64,000 bases of DNA, taken from the NCBI RefSeq assembly GCF_002979865.1, contig NZ_PCPZ01000001.1, forward strand, positions 1 to 64,000. The letters are read 5' to 3'. Position 1 is the first letter of the stretch. Each line of letters begins with the position of its first letter. The position numbers and the translations under genes were made by a program. The notes beneath the pieces are model-generated. The model saw only the letters and a program-made list of their open reading frames with translations. It was not told the DNA's origin and ran no database searches. This DNA comes from Arthrobacter sp. MYb214. Lineage in GTDB: Bacteria; Actinomycetota; Actinomycetes; Actinomycetales; Micrococcaceae. Shown here piece after piece: positions 8,487-17,154 of the stretch.

Positions 8487-9581
8487 ATGGCCAATTACAG
8501 GATTACGGTCATTCCCGGTGACGGGATCGGGCCGGAAGTCGTCGACTCGGCGCTGAAGTTGCTCGGAGAGGTCCAGGAGCAGTTCGGGTTCACCCTTGAC
8601 TACGTCACCTACGATTTCTCAGCTGATCTGTACCGGCGCACCGGGCGCAAGATCACCGCTGCCGACATGGACGAGATTGGAAAGAGCGACGCAGTGCTCT
8701 TCGGGGCCATGGGGCTGCCCGACGTGCGAGACGAAGAAGGCCTGGAACTTGGAGCGCAGGTCGAGATGCGCGCCCACTACAAGCTGTTCGCCAGCCTGCG
8801 TCCGGTCAAGCTCTTCAAGGGTGTTCCGAACGCGGTACGGGCTGAGAACATAGACATGCTGGTGATCCGTGAGACCTCCGAGGGCATGTTCGCAGGTCTG
8901 CACGACAAGCATGAACCCAGCGATGTGGAAGCCACCGACCGGATGACCATCACGCGGGCGACCTGTGAAACGCTCTTTGCTGAGGCCTTCGACCAGGCCC
9001 GGTCCCGCCGCAAGCGCGGTACCCCCGGCCGGGTGACCCTGCTGCATAAGTCCAATGCCCTGCGCAGCAACGTGCTGATGGAAAAGGTCTTCGACGAAGT
9101 CGCAGCGAAGAATACCGACATCGATAGCAGCAAGTACTATATTGACGCCGGTTCGATGTACATGGTGACTGATCCGGGGCGGTTTGACGTGATCGTCAGC
9201 GAGAACATTTTCGGCGACATCACTTCGGAAATTGCCGCCGGTCTAGTTGGCGGACTGGGCGTGGCACCTTCGGCTGATGTGAGCCGGACCCACGGGGTCT
9301 TCCAGCCGTCGCATGGCAGCGCGCCGGATATCGCCGGCACTGGCAAGGCCAATCCCACAGCAATGATCCTCTCTGCCGCCATGATGCTCGACTGGCTGGG
9401 AGAAAAACGCGAGGATGAAGCGCTCGTCTGCGCTGCACGCAGCATTAACTCCGCTGTCCAAGAGGTGCTCGCCACCGGTCCGCGCTCGGCCGATCTGGGC
9501 GGGAATGCCAGCACCGGGGAAGTGACCGACGCGGTACTCCGCGCCCTGCAAGCCTCCGCAAGTATCCCGGCCGGATCCTGA
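8487..9581 (+). CDS. Isocitrate/isopropylmalate dehydrogenase family enzyme (tartrate/malate-type)
   Basis: This 364-residue beta-decarboxylating dehydrogenase has the family start VIPGDGIGPEVVDSALK, the LLHKSNALR motif, the metal site DVIVSENIFGDITSEIAAGLVGGLG, and FQPSHGSAPDIAGTGKANP at the nucleotide site. The substrate-specificity loop reads RETSEGMFAG. This is unlike the usual LeuB loop and closer to the RExTEG of tartrate, malate and homoisocitrate types. An oxidative decarboxylation of a malate-like 2-hydroxy-dicarboxylate is therefore likelier than leucine synthesis, and the catabolic context agrees. AGGAGG lies 6 nt upstream of the ATG. The next gene follows after 10 bp. Confidence 0.82.
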   Translation: MANYRITVIPGDGIGPEVVDSALKLLGEVQEQFGFTLDYVTYDFSADLYRRTGRKITAADMDEIGKSDAVLFGAMGLPDVRDEEGLELGAQVEMRAHYKLFASLRPVKLFKGVPNAVRAENIDMLVIRETSEGMFAGLHDKHEPSDVEATDRMTITRATCETLFAEAFDQARSRRKRGTPGRVTLLHKSNALRSNVLMEKVFDEVAAKNTDIDSSKYYIDAGSMYMVTDPGRFDVIVSENIFGDITSEIAAGLVGGLGVAPSADVSRTHGVFQPSHGSAPDIAGTGKANPTAMILSAAMMLDWLGEKREDEALVCAARSINSAVQEVLATGPRSADLGGNASTGEVTDAVLRALQASASIPAGS

Positions 9582-9591
9582 AAGGATAATC

Positions 9592-10584
9592 ATGACCTGG
9601 AAAGTCCTATTCATCAACCCATTAAATGACTACATCGACGGCCTGAAAGCATCGACTCCCGAAGGGTTCGAGCTGGTGGTATTGCCAGCTGGCACCAGCG
9701 TGGAGGAGCTGGTAGCCGAGGCAGCTGACGCAGACTTCATCATTTCGGGCATCGAGGTCCCCGAAGAAGTCTTCCGTGCAGCCACCCGCGCGAAGTTCAT
9801 CCAGTACATGAGCTCGGGTTACGGCCAGCTGCCGTTGGGGGTGCTCAACGACCTGGGCATTCCCGTGGCGCAAATGAAAACCCATTCGATCTCGGTGGCC
9901 GAGCACGCGGTGAGCCTGATCCTTAACTTGTTGCGCCGTATTCCGTCCTCGATGCAGCTTTTGCGCGAGGGCAAATGGCGCCAGGACCTGGATGAAGCCT
10001 CCTATGCGGAACTGTATGGCAAGACCGTGGGAATCGTAGGCCTGGGAAATATTGGGCGTTGGGTTGGCAAGGTGGTGCACCATGGCTTCGGTGCCAACGT
10101 CGTCTACTACGACACTGCCCAGATCCCGCTGACAGTGTCCGAGCTGATCTCGGCACGGGCGGTGTCATTGGAGACTTTGATGCGCGAATCCGATGTTGTC
10201 TGCGTAAGCCTTCCGCTGAATCAGGGGACCGGCAAGCTCATTGGACGCGAGGAACTGGCCATGATGAAGGCGTCCGCCGTGCTGGTCAATGTCGGTCGCG
10301 GCGAGGTCATCGATGAAGAGGCATTGATTGACGCCTTGCGCACCGGGAGCATTGCCGGTGCCGGGCTGGATGTCTTCGAACTGGAGCCGCTGGAACTGGG
10401 CAGCGAGCTATTGAGCCTGGACTCGGTGATCTGCACGCCCCATATGGCGGGGGTGGGCTGGGAGAATGTGCAGCGGAGGCTGGCCACAGTTTGGGACAAC
10501 ATCGATGCCGTTTTGCGCTCAGAAGTTCCTCTTGGGGTCGTCACCGAAACCAGGCGCGTCCCGATAAGCGGTGCCGTAGGTTGA
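9592..10584 (+). CDS. D-isomer-specific 2-hydroxyacid dehydrogenase
   Basis: An NAD(P)-dependent dehydrogenase of 330 residues. The Rossmann motif GIVGLGNIGRWVG lies near residue 145. Catalytic residues of the family are visible: Arg236 in NVGRGEVID, a Glu in the GLDVFELEPLE stretch, and His284 in CTPHMAG. An AAAGGA site precedes the ATG, which lies 10 bp after the upstream dehydrogenase, so the two form an operon. It may interconvert a 2-keto product and a D-2-hydroxy acid within the hydroxy-dicarboxylate pathway. A weak CCTGT/ACAGG hairpin follows the stop. Confidence 0.85.
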   Translation: MTWKVLFINPLNDYIDGLKASTPEGFELVVLPAGTSVEELVAEAADADFIISGIEVPEEVFRAATRAKFIQYMSSGYGQLPLGVLNDLGIPVAQMKTHSISVAEHAVSLILNLLRRIPSSMQLLREGKWRQDLDEASYAELYGKTVGIVGLGNIGRWVGKVVHHGFGANVVYYDTAQIPLTVSELISARAVSLETLMRESDVVCVSLPLNQGTGKLIGREELAMMKASAVLVNVGRGEVIDEEALIDALRTGSIAGAGLDVFELEPLELGSELLSLDSVICTPHMAGVGWENVQRRLATVWDNIDAVLRSEVPLGVVTETRRVPISGAVG

Positions 10585-10652
10585 TCCGCCGGTTGGCCAG
10601 GCCTGTCTATCCTGAACAGGAAGACCGGTTTGGCTGACTAGGTCCTGGGACC

Positions 10653-11315
10653 TCACCGCGCGGAGCGCAGCATTTCCAGGACCTGGTCCTGGCCCACTTG
10701 CCCGAAGTCCTCGTAGAAGGCTCCGACGGCAGTGAAATTTTCCGGGGTGAGCAGTTGGCAGATGCCATTGACCCGGGGTGCCAATTCGGCAGCCGTTCCA
10801 GGCGAAGCCACCGGAACTGCCAGCGTGATGGAGGCGGGATCCAGGTCCTGGATAAGATCCAGCGCGGCCTTCATCGTGGCGCCCGTGGCCATTCCGTCAT
10901 CGCAAAGCAGCAGGTCGCGCTCGGCCAGATCGGGGCAGTAGTCCTTGAAGGTGCTGGCCAGAGCCAGCAGGTCGGCACCGGTGCCGCGTTCCAGGGATTC
11001 GAGTTCGTCCTTGCCGAAATACTGCAGAGCCCGGCGGTAGATCGCCTCGTTGATGTGGCGAGCGCTGCTAATCCCGTACCTGGCAATGGCGCCGAATGCC
11101 AGTTCGGGATTGCGCGGCACCCCGAGCTTGCGCACTGCCACCGCGCCCAGTGTGGCCCCGAGGGCCTTGGCCACTTCATGGGCGATGGGCACTCCGCCGC
11201 GCAGCAAACCCAGCACGGTGTATTCGCCGGCGGGCAGCAGGGTGGACAGCTTCATGCCCAGCGCGGCGCCGGCATGGCTGCGGTTTTCGAACACTGTGCT
11301 TCTGCCTGTTGCCAT
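10653..11315 (-). CDS. Phosphoribosyltransferase-family protein
   Basis: This 220-residue protein has the type I PRTase fold. The PRPP-binding loop is LLLCDDGMATGATMKAAL (two acidic residues followed by a small-residue loop), with an earlier LGLLRGGVPIAHEVAKALGA segment matching the pyrophosphate loop. Proteins of this subgroup are often annotated only as predicted phosphoribosyltransferases and the base acceptor is unknown. I prefer ATG 11315. The frame also opens with TTG at 11333, which has no better ribosome site. It stands alone, convergent with the dehydrogenase operon. Confidence 0.8.
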   Translation of the reverse strand: MATGRSTVFENRSHAGAALGMKLSTLLPAGEYTVLGLLRGGVPIAHEVAKALGATLGAVAVRKLGVPRNPELAFGAIARYGISSARHINEAIYRRALQYFGKDELESLERGTGADLLALASTFKDYCPDLAERDLLLCDDGMATGATMKAALDLIQDLDPASITLAVPVASPGTAAELAPRVNGICQLLTPENFTAVGAFYEDFGQVGQDQVLEMLRSAR

Positions 11316-11515
11316 AGTCCAAGTCTTGCCCAATGGCGCCCGATTGCAAGGGGGCTGCGGGAAATATCCAGCATTCCGAGTTCTGCGCGGTGATCAGGTG
11401 CCGCCACCGGATGCCGGCGAAGAAGTGCTGGCCGTGCGTGGCGGGGATCTTGAATGTTTATGGCCAGGAACTATTTCCGGGCAGACCCGGGTTGGACCCA
11501 GGATTCCGGGCGCTG

Positions 11516-11962
11516 CTAGAGACCCAGGAGGGACCGGGTGCGCTGGTATTTCTTGGCCAGCCGCTGCCGGGTAGCCTGATCCAGCTGGCTTGTGCGTTCC
11601 GGGTCGGTGTTATCGGCCAGGTCCGCTTCCTTGACCAGCAAGGCCAGCGCATTGCCGCGTACCCCGGCGCAATATTCTTCCAGGCTCTGCCCGGGCCGCT
11701 TGCTCAGCAGTTCCACCGCCACGATGACCGTGTCGGGAATGCCTGCGGCACGCAGGTCCGCCGCGCTCACGTCGCAATCCTCGATCACATCATGCAACCA
11801 GGCGGCTGCGATGGCTTCTGGCGAACCGCCGAGGTCGCGGGCGTGCCCGGCCACTCGTGCCGGATGCCCGATATACGCGGCGCCGAGCTTGTCGACCTGT
11901 CCTTCGTGGGCGCCGGACGCGATGTCCTTGGCCGTATCGATCATCGATTTGCGCTCGCGCAT
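11516..11962 (-). CDS. HD-domain hydrolase, small RelA/SpoT (MESH1)-like
   Basis: This 148-residue protein carries the metal-binding HD pattern of (p)ppGpp hydrolases: a first His in YIGHPARVAGHA, the AAAWLHDVIEDCD motif with the His-Asp pair, and the later LLVKEADLADNTDPE with the Lys-x-x-Asp-x-x-Asn of the MESH1/SpoT HD domain. There is no synthetase domain, so a small alarmone hydrolase is the natural guess, although other nucleotide substrates are possible. Start ATG 11962; ATG 11944 is an alternative. Upstream extension of the frame is low-complexity and overlaps the terminator region, so it is not coding. Confidence 0.78.
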   Translation of the reverse strand: MRERKSMIDTAKDIASGAHEGQVDKLGAAYIGHPARVAGHARDLGGSPEAIAAAWLHDVIEDCDVSAADLRAAGIPDTVIVAVELLSKRPGQSLEEYCAGVRGNALALLVKEADLADNTDPERTSQLDQATRQRLAKKYQRTRSLLGL

Positions 11963-12099
11963 CGTCCGCCTCGCTGGGTAGTTCCTGTCGAGTCCCACTC
12001 TACGCATGGCGGCCGGCATTTGGGGAGGTAGCCTGATCCTTGAACTTCCACGTGCCTGCAGGGTGCAGCCGGCCGGCCCGGCGAGGGCAGCCGAGCCAA

Positions 12100-12132
12100 G
12101 GGCCGGTCCAGCAGCCGTTGCCGGACCGGCCC
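12100..12132 (-). terminator. Hairpin terminator of the malonate-type operon
   Basis: GGGCCGGTCC (12100-12109) pairs with GGACCGGCCC (12123-12132) and lies 18 bp downstream of the carboxyltransferase stop on the minus strand. It is followed there by only two T. Confidence 0.6.
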
Positions 12133-12149
12133 GGTGTCCCAGTGCGGAA

Positions 12150-13658
12150 CTAGCTGGAGGCTTGTCCCAAGTTCTGGAACTTTTTCTGCCGGCGCTCCAA
12201 CCGATCTGCTTCGGGAATGGCAAGGGCCAGGGAGATTTCCGCAGCAATAGCCGTTCCGAGTTCCTGGCAGAACTCGCGCGGCCGGGTGGCAGCGTCATCG
12301 AACTCGTCCACCACGTGGTCCACCAGGCCAAAGTCGCACAGCGAAGCAACGCCGATCTTCTGCTGGCGGGCCATATCCGGGGCATGGCTGGTACTGCGGT
12401 GCATGATGGCGCTGGCGCCCTCGGGCGGCAACGGCGAGAGCCAGGAATTGCGGGCTGCGATGGTCCGGTCCGCCGGCAGCAGCGCCAGTGCGGCGCCGCC
12501 GGTACCTTGGCCGAGGAGCACCGACACCGAGGGGGACCGCAAGCCGATCAATTCGCTGAGCGAACGGGCAATCTCTCCGGCCAACCCGCCTTCCTCTGCC
12601 TGCACCGAGAGCTCGGCGCCGGTGGTGTCGATGATGGTGACCAGCGGCAGGCCGAGTTCCTGGGCCAGTTGCATCCCGCGGCGGGCCTCGCGCAGCGAGG
12701 CGGGCCCGAGGCTGGCCGTGTCCGGGTGCCGCGGCCGCTGCTGGCCGAGCACCACGCAGCGCTGTCCTGCGAACCGCGCCAACGCCAGCATCAGCCCGGG
12801 GTCTTTCTCTCCCTGTCCGGTTCCGTTCAAGGGCAGCGCGTCGTCAGCTGAGGCCAGCAGCATCCGGGTGTCCGGTCGGCGCGGGTTCCGGCTGGCTTGC
12901 ACAGAGCGCCAGGCGTCCTCGTCCGCACTGCACGAGATGCTGCCCACCGGTGCCGGGAAAGCGCCGGAATCTCGTACCGGCTGCAGGATCTGCAGTGCCC
13001 GGTCCACTAGCTGCGGAAGGTCCTGCGGCGGGACAACCGCGTCGATCAAGCCCTTGCGGAACAGGTTCTCCGAGACCTGGACGCCCTCCGGGAAGTCCTG
13101 TCCGTAGAGTGCCTGGTAGACCCGTGGACCCAGGAAACCCAGCAGCGCCCCTGGCTCGGCAACGGTGATGTGCCCCAAAGAGCCCCAGGAGGCCATGACA
13201 CCGCCGGTGGTGGGATGGCGCAGGTAGACCAGATAGGGAAGTCCTGCCGCCTTGTGCCGGCGGACCGCATCGGTGATGGCGACCATCCCCAGGAAGGCCA
13301 AGGTGCCTTCCTGCATGCGGGTGCCCCCGGAAGCGGGCCCCGCCAGCAGCGGCAGTCCGGCCGCCGTTGCGCGCTCGATGGCCGCGACAATGCGCTTCAC
13401 GGCAGCCTGCCCGATGGAACCGGCCAGGAAGTTGAATTCCGAGACGATCACCGCCACTTCGCGGCCCTGGATCAGCCCCTTGCCCGTGAGCACCGATTCA
13501 TCGGTGCCGCTTTTTGCGCGGGCGGCATCGAGGTCGGCCGCATAGGATTCGCTGAGCTCGGGCTGCTGCGGCTGGCTGTCCCAGGACTCGAAGGAGTCTT
13601 CATCCAAGACGATGGACAGTAGCGCCGACGCGTCAATCCGTTGGGTTCTGGTGCTCAT
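12150..13658 (-). CDS. Fused carboxyltransferase (AccD-like + AccA-like halves)
   Basis: This 502-residue protein has two crotonase-fold carboxyltransferase halves. The N-half contains SEFNFLAGSIGQAAVKRIVAAIE, PASGGTRMQEGTLAF and RHPTTGGVMASWGSLGHITVAEPGALLGFLGPRVYQ, the AccD beta pattern without the zinc-ribbon cysteines. The C-half has TIIDTTGAELSVQAEEGGLAGEIARSL, GQGTGGAALALLPADR and LSPLPPEGASAIMHR, the AccA alpha pattern. Classic members move CO2 from carboxybiotin to acyl-CoA, but no biotin carboxylase or carrier lies nearby. In this context it may instead decarboxylate malonyl-CoA, as the related MdcD/MdcE subunits do for malonyl-ACP (inference). Its ATG overlaps the CoA-transferase stop by 4 nt. 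Confidence 0.8.
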   Translation of the reverse strand: MSTRTQRIDASALLSIVLDEDSFESWDSQPQQPELSESYAADLDAARAKSGTDESVLTGKGLIQGREVAVIVSEFNFLAGSIGQAAVKRIVAAIERATAAGLPLLAGPASGGTRMQEGTLAFLGMVAITDAVRRHKAAGLPYLVYLRHPTTGGVMASWGSLGHITVAEPGALLGFLGPRVYQALYGQDFPEGVQVSENLFRKGLIDAVVPPQDLPQLVDRALQILQPVRDSGAFPAPVGSISCSADEDAWRSVQASRNPRRPDTRMLLASADDALPLNGTGQGEKDPGLMLALARFAGQRCVVLGQQRPRHPDTASLGPASLREARRGMQLAQELGLPLVTIIDTTGAELSVQAEEGGLAGEIARSLSELIGLRSPSVSVLLGQGTGGAALALLPADRTIAARNSWLSPLPPEGASAIMHRSTSHAPDMARQQKIGVASLCDFGLVDHVVDEFDDAATRPREFCQELGTAIAAEISLALAIPEADRLERRQKKFQNLGQASS

Positions 13659-14884
13659 GACTGGTCTTCCTTCTGCTCTTCGAGCCAGCGGTCCACGTCC
13701 GCTGCATCAGCATTGAGCAGGGGCGGAGCGGTATGCGCCTTGCGGGTGGTCTCCTTGCTGGTGGCGGCATCGAAGAAACGCAGGGGAGGGCCGGGCAGGC
13801 TGACCCTGCCCAGCACTTCGTGCTCCACCTCCACGACGAGCCCTTGGGAGTGGACCTGGTCCCAGTCATAGACCTCCTCGATGGAGCGCACCTTTCCCGC
13901 TGGAATGCCGGCTGCGTCAAGGGAGTTGAGCAGCTGCGCCGCATCGTATGCGCTAAAAGCCCGTTCGATCAGCTCATTGAGCGCCGCGCGGTTCTCCACG
14001 CGCTGGGAGTTGCTGGCAAAGCGGGGATCCCCGGCGGGCAAGCCGAACCGGGAGGCGAAGGCCTGCCAGAGCTTTTCGCTGCCGATGCTGATCTGCACTT
14101 TCCCATCGGCACAGGAATACAGGCCGTAGGGTGCAATGGAGGGATGGTGGTTGCCGATGGCTTGGGGATTCTCCCCGGCCACGGTCTGCCGGGTGCCCTG
14201 GAAGGCATGTACCCCGATGATCGAGGCCAGCAGGGAGGTGCGGACCACTTGGCCACGACCGGTCCTTTCGCGTTCCAGCAGCGCTGCCAGCGCCCCGTAC
14301 GCTCCATACATCCCCGAGAGCAGATCCGCGATGGGCACCCCGACCTTCTGCGGATCCTCCGGGCCGGAGCCGGTAATGGACATCAGCCCGGCCTCGCCCT
14401 GCAGGATCTGGTCGTAGCCGCTGCGGTGGGATTCGGGGCCGTCGTGCCCGAAGCCGGTAATGGACAGGATCACCAGCTGCGGATTCAATTCATGGAGCAC
14501 CTCGACGCTGAAGCCGAGCCGGTCCAGCACGCCGGTGCGGAAGTTCTCCATGAGCACATCAGAGTTCCTGACCAGGTCGGCCAGCTTGGCTTGGTGCGCG
14601 GAATCCTTCAGGTTCAGCGCAACAGACTGCTTGTTGCGATTGCATGACAGGAAGTAGGTGGCCTGCCGGTTGTCTTCCGGCCCGACGAAGGGTGGGCCCC
14701 AGCCGCGGGTGTCGTCCCCGGTGCCCATCGCTTCGATCTTGATGACCTTGGCACCCAGGTCGCCCATCATCATTCCGGCATGAGGCCCGGCCAGTGCACG
14801 GGTCAGGTCAAGGACCACGTAGCCGCTCAGGGGGCCGGTGCCGGTGGCCAGGGTTTCTTCGGGTTGGACTGTAATCGAGCTCAA
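13655..14884 (-). CDS. CaiB/BaiF family (class III) CoA-transferase
   Basis: This 409-residue enzyme has LSGYVVLDLTRALAGPHAGMMMGDLGAKVIKIEAMGTGDDTRGWGPPF, CNRNKQSVALNLKD, MENFRTGVLDRLGF, ITGFGHDGPESHRSGYDQILQGEAGL and the probable catalytic Asp187 in VPIADLLSGMYGAYG. The start is TTG at 14884, supported by AGGAGG six bases upstream. It is coupled to the carboxyltransferase gene by a 4-nt overlap and follows the MatC-like carrier by 44 bp. The likely reaction is transfer of CoA from acetyl-CoA or succinyl-CoA to imported malonate or a similar diacid, in place of the ATP-dependent MatB ligase found in other mat clusters. Confidence 0.84.
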   Translation of the reverse strand: MSSITVQPEETLATGTGPLSGYVVLDLTRALAGPHAGMMMGDLGAKVIKIEAMGTGDDTRGWGPPFVGPEDNRQATYFLSCNRNKQSVALNLKDSAHQAKLADLVRNSDVLMENFRTGVLDRLGFSVEVLHELNPQLVILSITGFGHDGPESHRSGYDQILQGEAGLMSITGSGPEDPQKVGVPIADLLSGMYGAYGALAALLERERTGRGQVVRTSLLASIIGVHAFQGTRQTVAGENPQAIGNHHPSIAPYGLYSCADGKVQISIGSEKLWQAFASRFGLPAGDPRFASNSQRVENRAALNELIERAFSAYDAAQLLNSLDAAGIPAGKVRSIEEVYDWDQVHSQGLVVEVEHEVLGRVSLPGPPLRFFDAATSKETTRKAHTAPPLLNADAADVDRWLEEQKEDQS

Positions 14885-14928
14885 GAGATACCTCCTAGGA
14901 GTGGAAAGATTGGCGGTTCCGCTGGTGC

Positions 14929-16290
14929 CTACAGCCAGCCGGGCAAGACCAGCAGCGCCCAGGCCAGGACAGGGCCGGCCAGGACGATGATGCCGCCGTA
15001 GCCCAGGACCTGCTTGTAGAAGCGGTCCTTGTCGGTGCCTTCCGGGGCGTTGGCAAGGACCAGGGCGCCGTTGGTGGAGAAGGGCGAGACATCCACGATG
15101 GTAGAGGCGATGGCCAGCGCGCAGATCAATCCGGTAGCGCTGATCGAGCCCGAGCCCAGGAACGGGATCGCCAGCGGGATGAGCGCGGCCAGGATGGCAG
15201 TGGATGATGCGAAAGCCGAGACAACGGCGCCGATGTAGCAGATGAGCAAGCCGGCAAGCAGCGGTGCTCCCAGGGTCGCCACGGCGTTCGAAGCGTATTC
15301 GATGGTGCCGGCTTCCTCCAGGACTCCGACGAAAGTGAGCATGCCGCAGATGAGCAGGACCGTGGACCAGCTGATCTTGTTGACCGCCCCCTTCTGGGCA
15401 GCGGGGTTGACCAACGCCAGGACGACAGCGATGGTGATCGAAACGAAGCCGACGTCGACCTTGAAGCCCAATGCGATCACGGCCAGGGCGACCAGGCCGA
15501 GGATGGTCATTGCCTGGCCGAAGCGCTGGCCCGGGGCATGCGGCGCGGCGCCGTCGCCGGCAGGATCGCGGGGACCGTAGGTTCCCGAGCCGCTGCCCTT
15601 GAAATCGACATCGGCTGCCTGCGAGCCCACGGAGACCGACAGGCGGGCCTCGGCAACGCGTTCGGCGATGGCGCTGGCCCGCTGGCCAGCCAGTTTGCGC
15701 CCGCCCAGGACCAGGAACAGCACGATGGCGATCACCAGGTTGAAGGCGAAGCTGGTGAGGAACAGGGCGGTGGGGCTGAAGGCGAACCCGGCTTCCTGGA
15801 TCAGCCCATTGACGATCACGCCGTAGACGGCGATCGGGGAGAAGCCGCCGGCTTGCGCGCCGTGCACGATCAGCATGCCCATCATGAGCGGGTTGATCTC
15901 GTATTTCTGCGCGAAGCGCAGGCCGATCGGGGCGATGATCGCCACCGCTGCCGGGCCCAGGGCGCCAATGGCGGTAATGGCTGCGGTGATGGCGAACATG
16001 ACCCAGGGGATCAGCGAGATCCGGTTGTCGACAAGTTTCACCGCCCGGTCAACCAGGATGTCGATGGTGCCATTGTTCTGGGCTATGGCGAAGAGGTAGG
16101 TGACCCCGACCAGGGTCAAGAACAGCCCTCCGGGGAAGCTGGCGAGAATGTCCTTGGCATCCATGCCGAGGAATATCGTGCCGAGCAGGAAGGCGCCAAC
16201 GAAGGCCAAGGCTCCCATGTTGATCGGGAACATCGTGGCAATTATGAACATCACCGCCAAGACGATGATGGAGACGAGTGCGACAGACAT
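14929..16290 (-). CDS. MatC-like malonate/dicarboxylate carrier
   Basis: A membrane protein of 453 residues with about 12 hydrophobic segments in two halves and a hydrophilic central loop (about residues 190-240). The N-terminal half reads PINMGALAFVGAFLLGTIF, FPGGLFLTLVGVTYLFAIAQNNGTIDILV and MMGMLIVHGAQAGGFSPIAVYGVI. This matches the MatC N-terminal domain of malonate carriers in the DASS/ion-transporter superfamily. AAAGGA precedes ATG 16290. It is first in an operon with a CoA-transferase and a carboxyltransferase and is divergent from a FadR-type regulator, the layout of rhizobial matR-matC. Confidence 0.82.
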   Translation of the reverse strand: MSVALVSIIVLAVMFIIATMFPINMGALAFVGAFLLGTIFLGMDAKDILASFPGGLFLTLVGVTYLFAIAQNNGTIDILVDRAVKLVDNRISLIPWVMFAITAAITAIGALGPAAVAIIAPIGLRFAQKYEINPLMMGMLIVHGAQAGGFSPIAVYGVIVNGLIQEAGFAFSPTALFLTSFAFNLVIAIVLFLVLGGRKLAGQRASAIAERVAEARLSVSVGSQAADVDFKGSGSGTYGPRDPAGDGAAPHAPGQRFGQAMTILGLVALAVIALGFKVDVGFVSITIAVVLALVNPAAQKGAVNKISWSTVLLICGMLTFVGVLEEAGTIEYASNAVATLGAPLLAGLLICYIGAVVSAFASSTAILAALIPLAIPFLGSGSISATGLICALAIASTIVDVSPFSTNGALVLANAPEGTDKDRFYKQVLGYGGIIVLAGPVLAWALLVLPGWL

Positions 16291-16443
16291 GGGAAATCCT
16301 TTTCGGGAGGCTTTGCACTGAATGGTTTTGATGTGGCGGGTGTCACTGGCTCACTGGCCTAGCCTCCTAGACTCTCGGTGTCTTGTCAAGGTAATTTTCG
16401 GTGTAAGTTTGAGGAAGAACACATTTTCAGGTGGGGAGTGGTT

Positions 16444-17154
16444 GTGGCAGAAGCCAAGAAGGCCAGGGCGTTCGCGAAGGTGCAACGCCCTCGGCTCTAT
16501 GAGCAGTTGATGCAGCAGATCCTGGCTTTCGTCGAGGCTGAGCAGTTGGGGCCCGGTGACCATTTGCCGGCCGAGCGCGAGCTGGCAGAGCAGCTCGGCG
16601 TCTCGCGAGCGACCCTGGCCCAGGCCCTGGTGGCGTTGGAAGTACTCGGGGTCATCGACGTGCAGCATGGAACCGGCGCGGTGCTCGTGCACCGTCCGAG
16701 CGTCGCCACGGTGCTGCGCGAACTGCGCGAGCACAAGAACCGGTTGCCGGATATCGTCGAGGCGCGCAGTACCTTGGAGGTCAAGCTGGCCGCGCTGGCT
16801 GCCGAACGCCGCACCGAGGCTGACCTGCGCAAAATCGATCACGCGCTGGGGGTGATGGCCGCGGAAATTGGCGAGGGCGGCCGTGGCGAGCGCGGTGATG
16901 AGCTTTTCCACGAGGCAATTACCGCTGCAGCCAAATCAGCGGTTTTGCAAAAACTCATGACGTTTATCGCCGAGATGGTGCTCGAAACCCGCATCGAATC
17001 GTTGGGGCAGCCAGGACGCCCGGAGCGTTCGCTGGAGTCGCACCTGAAAATCGCCGATGCGATTCGCCGCGGCGATTCCACGGGTGCCGCCGCCGCGATG
17101 GGCGAGCATATAGAAATGGTCTCCGACGTGGCCCTGCTCAGGGACGGCAGGTAG
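16444..17154 (+). CDS. GntR-family regulator, FadR/FCD subgroup
   Basis: About 236 residues from GTG 16444, chosen because GGGGAG (16433-16438) lies just before it; longer in-frame starts lack one. The N-terminal winged helix has the GntR signature (GPGDHLPAERELAEQLGVSRATLAQALVALEVLGVIDVQHGTGAVL). The C-terminal FCD effector domain begins with DIVEARSTLEVKLAALAAERRTEADL, then a metal-site-like DELFHEAITAAAKS and a final ESHLKIADAIRRGD with the conserved His. It is divergent from the MatC-like gene and is probably the local regulator, the counterpart of MatR. Confidence 0.85.
   Translation: MAEAKKARAFAKVQRPRLYEQLMQQILAFVEAEQLGPGDHLPAERELAEQLGVSRATLAQALVALEVLGVIDVQHGTGAVLVHRPSVATVLRELREHKNRLPDIVEARSTLEVKLAALAAERRTEADLRKIDHALGVMAAEIGEGGRGERGDELFHEAITAAAKSAVLQKLMTFIAEMVLETRIESLGQPGRPERSLESHLKIADAIRRGDSTGAAAAMGEHIEMVSDVALLRDGR

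Noticed and set aside
11963-12385. Upstream extension of the HD-protein frame
   Set aside because: The extension is Pro/Arg/Trp-rich, runs through the terminator hairpin and overlaps the carboxyltransferase gene antisense. The family match begins only after ATG 11962.
12386-13390. Idea that the fused carboxyltransferase is a normal acetyl-CoA carboxylase subunit for fatty-acid synthesis
   Set aside because: This is not fully excluded. It sits in an operon with a dicarboxylate carrier and CoA-transferase and has no biotin genes nearby, so a catabolic role is preferred.
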